DNA of 12,396 nt from Clostridiales bacterium (GTDB taxonomy: Bacteria > Bacillota > Clostridia > Oscillospirales > CAG-272), in NCBI GenBank assembly GCA_012511425.1, contig JAAZGC010000165.1, forward strand, positions 1 through 12,396. Reading direction: 5' to 3'. Every line of letters begins with the position of its first letter. The stretch's first letter is position 1. Shown here piece by piece: positions 6,780 to 12,396 of the stretch. Below the pieces are notes generated by a model. That model made no database searches and had not been told where the DNA came from. It worked only from the letters and a program-made list of their open reading frames with translations. A program made the translations under genes and the position numbers.

Positions 6780-8197
6780 GTTGTGTCCGGACTTTCGTTT
6801 GATATATATTCGGCTGTCAGAAGACAGCCGTTTTTCGGCTTTTCAAGATACAGCCCGTCGCGGCAGAGGGGACGGCCGTTGATATGCAGCTCGGGAACGC
6901 AGACAATGCCTTCTTCGTCCCGTATGACGGGGGCTGCCGCGCGTCTGTTTTCCGGCATTCCGGCGGCGCTCATCAGCTTTGCGAGGCTTTTGGTCATGCC
7001 GAGGCATTTTACCTTATCGCCGGGACGCCGGGGAGCGGCAAAAAGCTCTCCTTTTATTTTATCAGAATCGAGGTAAGCTTTCAGTCGGTTATTGTAAATA
7101 TTCGGTATCCGTTCTGTATACTTCTCGTCAAATACCGAAATAAATATCGAAGCGCCGGCGGGCGGAATCGGATTTTCCCCTTCGCGGAGCGGGACAGTGT
7201 ATGAAATCTCCGGCTTTTCGCGGATATCTTCGGAAAATACTGCGCGGCCGCGTTTTATGTCAAGTCTTATCCGCCCCGGCAGAGAAATTCCGCCGATGTC
7301 GCCGGCGTTTGGGCTGCTGCCGCTGTTTTTTATAAAATCGGCAGCAGCTTCGATATGGCAGCTTTCAAGCTCTCCCGCGCCTGCTTCAAGGCAGCTGCGT
7401 CTCAGCCATCGGGTCAATACAGGGTCTGCCAAAGCGGCAAGTTCGGATACTTCGGCGTCGGCGGGAACGGCTGCGGCGAGGCTTTCGAGATATTCGTCGT
7501 CGCGGCGGGCATATGCGGAGAACCTCGATATCGCCGCGACTGCGGCGGGGTCGACCCGCTTAAGCGAGGGTATTATCTCGCTCCGGATGAAATTCCTTGT
7601 ATATATCGTTTCGGCGTTGGTGCTGTCTGTAACGTATTTCAGGTTTCTCTCGGCGCAGCAGTCAAGGATAAGGCTTTTTTCGCAGCCGATCAGCGGCCGG
7701 ATGATATTCCCTCTCACCGGCGGAATTCCCCCGGCTCCGCGCAATGATGCGCCGCGGCAGAGGTTGAAGATAAGCGTTTCGGCGTTGTCGTCGGCGTTGT
7801 GCGCAACGGCGACTTTGTCGATTCCCCAGAACCGGCAGAGACTTTCAAAATAACGGTATCTTATCTCCCTTGCCGCAAGCTCGAGGGGCTGCTTTGCGGC
7901 TTTCGCCGCCGCCGGAGCGTCGAAAACTCCGGAAAAAAGCAAAATACCGCGGCTTTCGCAGAATTCAAAGCAAAAGCGCGCGTCACAAAATGCTTCATCC
8001 CCTCGGATGAGGTGGTTTACATGAGCGGCGTATAATTTTATTCCGCGCTCGCGGCATATCCGGCTCATCACATCGAGCAGGCAAACCGAGTCGGAGCCGC
8101 CGGAAAAGGCGCAGAGCACGCTTTTTGCGCCTTCGAGCATACGGAATTTTGCGATGGTTTCGCCTGCGGCGGCATACAGCCGTTCTGCGGCGTTCAT
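6776..8197 (-). CDS. tilS: tRNA(Ile)-lysidine synthetase
   Basis: This enzyme adds lysine to C34 of the CAU-anticodon tRNA-Ile with ATP, making lysidine and so changing both decoding (AUA) and charging. The product is 473 residues from ATG 8197. The PP-loop SGGSDS is at 32-37 after VLCAF; AAHVNHLIRG at 57-66, AHNADDNAETLIFNLCRGAS at 132-151, VTDSTN at 189-194 and RNFIR at 201-205 are the family's N-terminal landmarks. The C-terminal TilS domain (about 380-465) includes RPGDKVKCLGMTKSLAKLM. The start at 8197 is preferred over an in-frame TTG 33 nt upstream inside dnaB, because ATG stands 1 nt after the dnaB stop (TAAGATG), a typical coupled start. No strong Shine-Dalgarno is present. The stop overlaps the hpt start. 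Essential in most bacteria. Confidence 0.96.
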   Translation of the reverse strand: MNAAERLYAAAGETIAKFRMLEGAKSVLCAFSGGSDSVCLLDVMSRICRERGIKLYAAHVNHLIRGDEAFCDARFCFEFCESRGILLFSGVFDAPAAAKAAKQPLELAAREIRYRYFESLCRFWGIDKVAVAHNADDNAETLIFNLCRGASLRGAGGIPPVRGNIIRPLIGCEKSLILDCCAERNLKYVTDSTNAETIYTRNFIRSEIIPSLKRVDPAAVAAISRFSAYARRDDEYLESLAAAVPADAEVSELAALADPVLTRWLRRSCLEAGAGELESCHIEAAADFIKNSGSSPNAGDIGGISLPGRIRLDIKRGRAVFSEDIREKPEISYTVPLREGENPIPPAGASIFISVFDEKYTERIPNIYNNRLKAYLDSDKIKGELFAAPRRPGDKVKCLGMTKSLAKLMSAAGMPENRRAAAPVIRDEEGIVCVPELHINGRPLCRDGLYLEKPKNGCLLTAEYISNESPDTT

Positions 8198-8198
8198 C

Positions 8199-9536
8199 TT
8201 AACCGTTGCCGCCGGCCTGAGGCTCGTCAAGGTCGGTAAAGCGGGTGAACTGCCCCATCCAGCCCATCTTTATCCTGCCGGTTGAGCCGTGGCGGTTCTT
8301 GGCGATGATAACTTCGGCAAAGTTCTGATCATCCGCTTCTTCTTTATAATATTCGGCGCGGTAAAGGAACATTACGATGTCCGCATCCTGCTCTATGGCG
8401 CCCGAATCGCGGAGGTCGGAAAGCTGGGGAATCTTGTCGCTGCGGCCCTCGGGGGCGCGGGAAAGCTGGGCGCAGCAGATGACCGGAACGCCCAGGTCTT
8501 TTGCAAGCAGCTTGAGGTTCCTCGAAATATCGCCGACTTCCTGAACGCGGTTGTCGATGCGGCGGTCTGATGTCATCAGCTGCAGGTAGTCGATGACTAC
8601 AAGCCCCAAATTCTTTACCCGGCGCAGCTTCGCTTTCATGCCGGTTATCGTAATGCCGGAGGTGTCGTCTATCAGTATCTCGCATTCGGAGAGCATTGCG
8701 GCGGTGTTGGCGAGTATATCCCACTTTCCCTGAAGTTCGCCGGTGCGAAGCAGGTAGTTGTCTATCAGGCCTTCCGACGAAAGCATTCTTGTTACGAGCT
8801 GCTGCTTTGACATTTCGAGCGAGAAGATGCATATCGCCTTTTTGGTTTTCCGGGCGGCTTTCACCGCGATATTCAGGGCGAATGAGGTTTTTCCCATTCC
8901 CGGGCGGGCGCCTATTAAGATAAGGTCGGAGGGCGCCATTCCGACAATGATGTGGTCGAGCTCGGTGAAGCCGGACGGGGTTCCGACGGCGGCGGCACGG
9001 TCGGTTTCAAGCAGCCGAAGATGATCGTATACCGAGATGATGACTTCTTTGATATGAGTGAAGTTTTTCTGGTCGCTGCCCTGCGCTATCGCGAAGATCT
9101 TCTGCTCGGCGTTGTTTACGATGTTGTCGACTTCGTCGCCCTCGGCGAAGGCGTTTTCGGTTATCTCGGCGCAGGCTTCGATCAGGCGGCGAAGCGTCGA
9201 TTTGTCCTTTACTATACGAGCGTAATCGAGGATGTTCTGAGCCGTCGGCACCGCTTCGGCGATGACGCGGATATAGTTGCGCCCCGATTCGTCGGTATAA
9301 ACGCCTAATTTGACGAGTGCGTTTATCAGGGTGACGACGTCGATGCTTTTGTTTACCAGAAAGAGACTTGCCATCGCTTCGTATATCGATTTATGCTCCT
9401 CGATATAGAAGTCTTCCGATGTCAGTATCGTCGCCACCGCAGGAAAGCGCTCGGGATCGATTAATATCGACCCGAGCACCGATTGCTCGGCTTCGAGCGA
9501 ATAGGGCAGCCTTTTAATAATCTGCTCGTCTGCCAT
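8199..9536 (-). CDS. dnaB: Replicative DNA helicase DnaB
   Basis: The 445-residue product is the hexameric helicase that unwinds DNA ahead of the replication fork and recruits primase (called DnaC in Bacillus). The N-terminal helical domain opens with LPYSLEAEQSVLGSIL (10-25). The RecA-type motor has Walker A GARPGMGKT at 209-217, FSLEM at 238-242 with catalytic Glu241, Walker B LVVIDYLQL at 312-320, CAQLSR at 355-360, LRDSGAIEQDAD at 375-386 and KNRHGSTG at 413-420, where Arg415 is the likely arginine finger. Length is normal and no intein is present. It starts 4 nt after the rplI stop without a clear Shine-Dalgarno, so it is probably translationally coupled. The rplI-dnaB pair is conserved in Firmicutes. 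Confidence 0.97.
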   Translation of the reverse strand: MADEQIIKRLPYSLEAEQSVLGSILIDPERFPAVATILTSEDFYIEEHKSIYEAMASLFLVNKSIDVVTLINALVKLGVYTDESGRNYIRVIAEAVPTAQNILDYARIVKDKSTLRRLIEACAEITENAFAEGDEVDNIVNNAEQKIFAIAQGSDQKNFTHIKEVIISVYDHLRLLETDRAAAVGTPSGFTELDHIIVGMAPSDLILIGARPGMGKTSFALNIAVKAARKTKKAICIFSLEMSKQQLVTRMLSSEGLIDNYLLRTGELQGKWDILANTAAMLSECEILIDDTSGITITGMKAKLRRVKNLGLVVIDYLQLMTSDRRIDNRVQEVGDISRNLKLLAKDLGVPVICCAQLSRAPEGRSDKIPQLSDLRDSGAIEQDADIVMFLYRAEYYKEEADDQNFAEVIIAKNRHGSTGRIKMGWMGQFTRFTDLDEPQAGGNG

Positions 9537-9540
9537 AAGC

Positions 9541-9987
9541 TTATTTCGCGGTTACGATGACGTTTATCTTCCCGGAAATTTCGGGATACAGTTTGACGTC
9601 TACCGTATATGAGCCGTAAGCCTTGATGGGATCGGCTATGCTGAGCTTGCGCTTGTCGATGTCGATTTTATGCTGTGCTTTCAGCGCGTCGGCTATCTCC
9701 ATCGTGGTGACCGAGCCGTAAAGCCGGCCGTCATCGCTTCCCGATTTGACTATTTTCACCGTAACTCCCATCAGCTTTTCGGCGGTTTCGGCGGCGTTCT
9801 GCTTTTCGAGAGCTGCGCGGCGGACTGCGGCCGCTTCCTTTGCTTCAAGGTCGTCAATCGCCTTCTTTGTCGCTTCGATTGCAAGCCCGCGCGGCAGAAG
9901 GTAGTTGCGGGCGTAGCCGTCGGAAACGTTTAAAAGGGCGCCTTTCTTGCCCTGGCTAGGAACGTCCTGCGTCAATATGACTTTCAT
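9541..9987 (-). CDS. rplI: Large ribosomal subunit protein bL9
   Basis: The 148-residue protein binds 23S rRNA through its N-terminal domain and reaches out from the L1 side of the 50S subunit. The N-terminal part carries the family signature, MKVILTQDVPSQGKKG then VSDGYARNYLLPRGLA (about 21-36). A long Ala/Glu/Lys-rich connecting helix follows (about 40-75), then the C-terminal domain with GRLYGSVTTMEIADAL at 87-102. Length is typical. The start has GAAAGG 11 nt upstream. The gene lies 31 nt after the DUF6807 gene on the same strand and 4 nt before dnaB. No convincing promoter was found directly upstream; the nearest TATACT, inside the end of the upstream gene, lacks a good -35. Confidence 0.97.
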   Translation of the reverse strand: MKVILTQDVPSQGKKGALLNVSDGYARNYLLPRGLAIEATKKAIDDLEAKEAAAVRRAALEKQNAAETAEKLMGVTVKIVKSGSDDGRLYGSVTTMEIADALKAQHKIDIDKRKLSIADPIKAYGSYTVDVKLYPEISGKINVIVTAK

Positions 9988-10018
9988 GATATATATGACC
10001 TTTCTTTATCGGTATCTG

Positions 10019-11092
10019 TTATTTCGAAATATGGTTTTCGTTTTCGAAGAGTATATGGCGGGCGGCGATATCGCAGTCTCCTTCGTGAAAAACGAGGCGA
10101 TAGGCATAATGCAGGGACTCGCCGCGGCAGAGCGTAAGTCCGCCCTTGAAAAAGAAGTTGTTCGGCGCGAAAAGCCCGTAGTCGCGGATATGCCATGTCG
10201 CGGGGTAGCGTTCGTTGCGCTCGCAGTCGAAGACGGCAACGCCGCATTCATGCCCGTCGAGCCTGCCCGAATAATCGCACCAGACGGCGGGACGTCCCCA
10301 GCATTCGCGCTCGGAAACGGCGCCCCAGCTGTTTTTGAGGTGGCCGCCCCTGTCCCCTCTCAGCGCCTCCGCCATGCGGATGCCCAGAGGGCCGGCTTCC
10401 TTCGTCGCGCCGATCTCGATATCGCCGTAACTTGCCGTGAACTCGATATCGAGGTCGATATATCGGCAGGCTTCTCCCTGATTGTAGAAGGTGAAGCGGC
10501 GGCGCTCGTCAAGGTATTTTATCCCGTCCTGCCCTTCCCAGATGTTATATGCGGTAAAAGAAGCGCAGGCGTCGTTTGAAAAGATGTTTTCTATCCGCTG
10601 ATGCTTCTGGTATCCCCAGTTTCCCGATTCGTTCCAGAAATCAACGACCTGATCGGCTCCGCAGAGGCTTACTTCGCCGATGCCGAGGAAGACGGAGCGG
10701 TGGTGCGGATGCTCCTTCGTGTCAAAATCAAGGCGGGTGAAGCTGCCGCCGAAGCTCGTCGCTATCGGGCCGAGATATGGCTTTATGAACTTATCCGAAT
10801 AACAATACGAGGTAAAACGATTGCTGCCGATAAAAACATCGACCGCATCATCGCCGTCGGCAAGCGAGACTTTATCGCGGCCGCTTTCAAAGTCGGACGG
10901 TTCCGGTTTCGTTTCTCCCGCGGGACAGGAGATAACCGCTAAAAGATATTCTTCCCCCCTGCGCAAAACTTTTGCCGCCGGATACAGCTTATCCCCGATC
11001 TTTACGCTGCGGGTCGATTCCGGGATGCCGCCGGCTTTTATATATACCGGTGCGTCACAAACGGGACGCGCCGCGAAAAAAGTGAGTTCCAT
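10019..11092 (-). CDS. DUF6807 (PmoA-like family) protein, probable carbohydrate role
   Basis: The 357-residue protein matches the DUF6807 family, formerly labelled 'methane oxygenase PmoA'. Diagnostic blocks are PYLGPI at 105-110, EHPHHRSVFLGIGEV at 127-141, a short DFW at 151-153, EAGPLGIRMAEALRG at 232-246, NSWGA at 254-258, WGRPAVWCDYSG at 265-276 and WHIRDYGLFAPN at 300-311. His128, His130, His131 and the WHIRDYG block look like parts of an active or binding site. There are no membrane helices, so the methane-oxygenase name is misleading. Residues 1-100 form a separate N-terminal region. A good Shine-Dalgarno (AAAGGA) lies 7 nt before the ATG. It follows the sugar isomerase gene after 40 nt, probably in one transcript, which suggests a role in sugar or glycoside breakdown. 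The biochemical reaction is not known to me. Confidence 0.82.
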   Translation of the reverse strand: MELTFFAARPVCDAPVYIKAGGIPESTRSVKIGDKLYPAAKVLRRGEEYLLAVISCPAGETKPEPSDFESGRDKVSLADGDDAVDVFIGSNRFTSYCYSDKFIKPYLGPIATSFGGSFTRLDFDTKEHPHHRSVFLGIGEVSLCGADQVVDFWNESGNWGYQKHQRIENIFSNDACASFTAYNIWEGQDGIKYLDERRRFTFYNQGEACRYIDLDIEFTASYGDIEIGATKEAGPLGIRMAEALRGDRGGHLKNSWGAVSERECWGRPAVWCDYSGRLDGHECGVAVFDCERNERYPATWHIRDYGLFAPNNFFFKGGLTLCRGESLHYAYRLVFHEGDCDIAARHILFENENHISK

Positions 11093-11132
11093 TATGATTT
11101 CCTTTCAAAAGCGGGTCTTTGAGTCGAATTAA

Positions 11133-11975
11133 TCAGAATACGCGGCGCATATATTCGTATATGCGGGGAAGTTCGGCGTGATAGTCTTTATACACAGCTT
11201 CGCAGCTCACCCTTCCGCAGTAGCCGGCGCGGCTGAGCGCGTCCGAAGCGTTCGGCAGCAGCTCGCCGTTTTCGGTGCCGTCGTAAGCTCCGGGGAAACT
11301 CCTGTCGAATTCGGAGACATGAACATGGACGAGCTTGTCCGCAACGAGCGGGATATTTGTCAGCGGTTCGTTCTGCTTTGACATATGGTATACGTCGGCG
11401 AGCAGCTTTACCGCGGGATGGCGGACCGCCGAAGCAACGGCATAGCCCTCGATCGTGGTATACATAAAGTTGGTCTCGGCGGGATTCAGCGGCTCGAGCG
11501 CAAACTTGATTCCGTATGACGCGGCGATATCGCCGCAGATACGTATAAACTCATAATATTTCCAGAGCAGGGCGCTGCGCTCCGAATAGCTTATGCCGTC
11601 CGGCAGGCTGCGGGCGCGGCCGGAGCCGAAAACTACCGTGTCAACGCCTATTGCGGCGGCACGGCCGACGGCGCGCTCGACATATTCTCTTATTTTAGGA
11701 AGTTCGGTTTTCGCAAGCGCATATTCGCCGGGAAGAAAGCTGTTGGCGCATTCAAAGCGGACGCCGTCTCTGACGGCTCTTTTGAATTCTTCGTCCGACA
11801 TGCTCATGAAGACCCCGAAGGCGGTCTCGGCGAAATCAAATCCCGCATTCATGCAGGCTTCCCATCCGAAAAAGCACTGGTCGTAGGGGGTCACTATCCG
11901 GTTTTTATCCTGCGGCATGAACGAGCCGCCCGGAACGCATACTCCGATCCGATGTTTTATCTGCTTTGCTGACAT
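11133..11975 (-). CDS. Xylose isomerase-like sugar (phosphate) isomerase/epimerase
   Basis: The 280-residue product is a TIM-barrel protein of the xylose isomerase-like (AP endonuclease 2) superfamily, whose members interconvert sugars or sugar acids with a divalent metal. Putative metal ligands stand at strand ends: Glu161 in ALEPLNP, Asp194 in LLADVYHMSK, His219 in LVHVHVSE and Glu259 in CEAVY. His197 and Glu222 are probable neighbours. FGSGRARSLPDG at 116-127 forms another conserved loop. No signal peptide is present, so it is cytoplasmic. ATG 11975 is chosen because AGGAGG lies 8 nt upstream and the promoter's start site would be near 12000; the longer frame beginning at 12035 would start inside the -35 box. 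The substrate cannot be read from sequence; the linked DUF6807 gene hints at an oxidised or rare sugar pathway. Confidence 0.82.
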   Translation of the reverse strand: MSAKQIKHRIGVCVPGGSFMPQDKNRIVTPYDQCFFGWEACMNAGFDFAETAFGVFMSMSDEEFKRAVRDGVRFECANSFLPGEYALAKTELPKIREYVERAVGRAAAIGVDTVVFGSGRARSLPDGISYSERSALLWKYYEFIRICGDIAASYGIKFALEPLNPAETNFMYTTIEGYAVASAVRHPAVKLLADVYHMSKQNEPLTNIPLVADKLVHVHVSEFDRSFPGAYDGTENGELLPNASDALSRAGYCGRVSCEAVYKDYHAELPRIYEYMRRVF

Positions 11976-11983
11976 ACAGGCTC

Positions 11984-11989
11984 CCTCCT
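11984..11989 (-). promoter_or_regulatory. Ribosome binding site that sets the isomerase start
   Basis: AGGAGG on the minus strand, 8 nt before ATG 11975, is a full-strength Shine-Dalgarno. It excludes the longer 300-codon reading frame from 12035. Confidence 0.85.
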
Positions 11990-11997
11990 GAAATCTT

Positions 11998-12020
11998 ATT
12001 TGTGGTATTATACCACAAAT
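11998..12020. promoter_or_regulatory. Perfect 23-nt palindromic operator over the isomerase -10
   Basis: The central part is TGTGGTATTATACCACA (12001-12017), and symmetry extends to 11-bp arms around T12009 with no mismatch. It covers the -10 box and probable start site of the minus-strand promoter, a typical place for a dimeric repressor of LacI or GntR type. No regulator gene is in the window, so the binding protein is unknown. Confidence 0.65.
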
Positions 12021-12035
12021 CCGGAAATTTATCAA
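12007..12035 (-). promoter_or_regulatory. Near-consensus sigma-A promoter for the isomerase-DUF6807 operon
   Basis: On the minus strand TTGATA (12035-12030), a 17-nt spacer and TATAAT (12012-12007) are seen. The start site would be near 12000, giving a leader of about 25 nt that carries only the ribosome binding site. Because no terminator is visible after the DUF6807 gene, this promoter may also feed rplI and the genes beyond it. Confidence 0.75.
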
Positions 12036-12069
12036 GGCATAGTCCGATTATATATCAAATAATATATCC

Positions 12070-12099
12070 GCACCGGCTGCCGAATGCCCTCGGCGGTGC
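12070..12099. repeat. GC-rich stem-loop between divergent promoters
   Basis: GCACC (12070-12074) pairs with GGTGC (12095-12099), and GCCGA (12079-12083) with TCGGC (12090-12094). GGCT bulges on the left and the loop is ATGCCC. It lies in an A+T-rich gap between two outward-facing promoters. No T-run follows on either strand, so a terminator is unlikely. Its role is unknown. Confidence 0.35.
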
Positions 12100-12120
12100 T
12101 CAAGATTAACATAAATTTAC

Positions 12121-12149
12121 TTGACATGAAATCTTATATATGTTAGAAT
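12121..12149 (+). promoter_or_regulatory. Strong sigma-A promoter for the small rightward ORF
   Basis: Consensus TTGACA (12121-12126), a 17-nt spacer and TAGAAT (12144-12149), with TG one base before the -10 (extended -10). Transcription would start near 12156. It lacks the TGTGGTAT motif of the other three promoters. Confidence 0.75.
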
Positions 12150-12155
12150 ATTTAA

Positions 12156-12276
12156 TATGGGAATATTTTGCTCTGACGGTTTGACGGTGTAAGAGCGTAT
12201 TTTTCGGACGCTTAAGACAATTTTGACTCTTAAGTACGTATTATTTAATTTTGAGCCCACAAGAGGTGAGAAAAGC
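12156..12276 (+). other. Long 5' leader with several weak hairpins
   Basis: About 120 nt separate the promoter from the ATG at 12277. Three stems can be drawn: GCTCT/AGAGC (12170-12174 with 12192-12196, the loop holding GACGGT twice), GCGT/ACGC (12195-12198 with 12208-12211) and CTTAAGA/TCTTAAG (12211-12217 with 12228-12234). The first two share G12195 and C12196 and so exclude each other in part. AGAGGTG (12262-12268) is the ribosome binding site. No known riboswitch or T-box signature was recognised, and the stems are short, so structure is tentative. Confidence 0.3.
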
Positions 12277-12396
12277 ATGGACGAAGGCGGTAACACGAAC
12301 CCGGTTCCGCGAAGCCGGTCAAATAAAGCGGGAAAGCAGGAAGTACCGTTGTGCTTCAAGTGCTTTTCCGCGGAATTTAATATAAGCGAAAGATAA
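12277..12396 (+). CDS. Small unknown protein, 39 aa, with CFKC motif
   Basis: The ORF runs from ATG 12277 to TAA 12394-12396, the last base of the window. Support comes from a good Shine-Dalgarno (AGAGGTG, 8 nt spacing) and a strong promoter 120 nt upstream. The peptide begins MDEGGNTNPVPRSRSNKAGK and continues through PLCFKCF, with Cys26 and Cys29 as a CxxC pair, to a polar C-terminus. It has no hydrophobic segment or signal. A single CxxC could be half of a zinc site or a redox pair. It could be a true small protein, a leader peptide of a gene beyond the edge, or the first piece of a frameshifted longer gene. It does not fit AgrD-type signal peptides, since it lacks their hydrophobic helix and acidic tail. 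No function is assigned. Confidence 0.45.
   Translation: MDEGGNTNPVPRSRSNKAGKQEVPLCFKCFSAEFNISER

Noticed and set aside
6201..10130. GCCGCGGCAG seen at 6201, 7751 and 10121 as a dispersed repeat
   Set aside because: The copies at 7751 and 10121 encode Leu-Cys-Arg-Gly in tilS and the DUF6807 gene and reflect codon use; only the intergenic copy has extended symmetry.
10019..11092. Methane monooxygenase subunit (PmoA) reading
   Set aside because: The old family name suggests it, but the protein has no membrane helices and its motifs are those of DUF6807; context is carbohydrate metabolism.
11976..12035. 20-codon N-terminal extension of the isomerase
   Set aside because: The first codon would lie in the -35 box, before the likely transcription start, while AGGAGG directs the ATG at 11975.
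12117..12359. 80-codon minus-strand ORF
   Set aside because: It needs a TTG start, has no Shine-Dalgarno, and runs across the plus-strand promoter, leader and small ORF.
12277..12396. AgrD-type cyclic peptide precursor
   Set aside because: Cys residues are near the right place, but the N-terminal half is polar rather than an amphipathic helix, the acidic tail is missing and no AgrB-like gene is seen.

Overview
The window looks like chromosomal DNA of a carbohydrate-degrading Clostridia-type Firmicute, probably a gut lineage. This rests on A/G-rich Shine-Dalgarno sites, sigma-A promoters of TTGaca-17-TATAAT type, the order rplI-dnaB-tilS-hpt-ftsH, a short archaeal/eukaryotic-type prolyl-tRNA synthetase, and sugar-utilisation genes on both sides. 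The lineage call is inference; no rRNA or phylogenetic marker was compared.

Left arm (1-2614): a leftward gene cut by the window edge (1-110) is divergent from a rightward TIM-barrel glycosidase-like gene (347-1582). Each has a well-spaced promoter in the gap. A hairpin terminator (1598-1640) closes the glycosidase gene. Facing it is a broken gene for an ABC-transporter sugar-binding lipoprotein (1691-2614, minus), with two frameshifts and a large internal deletion.

Core (2690-9987, all minus, read right to left): rplI (bL9), dnaB (replicative helicase), tilS (tRNA-Ile lysidine synthetase), hpt (hypoxanthine phosphoribosyltransferase), ftsH (membrane AAA+ protease) and proS. The genes are packed, with gaps of 4 and 1 nt and an ATGA overlap among the first four, so they look like one housekeeping operon.

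Right arm (10019-12396): directly upstream of rplI on the same strand lie a DUF6807 ('PmoA-like') protein and a xylose-isomerase-like sugar isomerase/epimerase. They are read from a near-consensus promoter whose -10 box sits inside a perfect 23-nt palindrome. I see no terminator and no convincing promoter between this pair and rplI, so sugar-gene transcription may run into the housekeeping genes. On the other strand a second strong promoter drives a leader of about 120 nt and a 39-codon ORF that ends on the last base of the window.

The main thread is that three promoters of this neighbourhood (leftward gene, glycosidase, isomerase) share TGTGGTAT(A/C)AT at the -10, and one is a full palindromic operator. 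This may be a local sugar-responsive regulon. The alternative is a common extended -10 sequence. No CRISPR array, tRNA, rRNA, insertion sequence or phage gene was seen.
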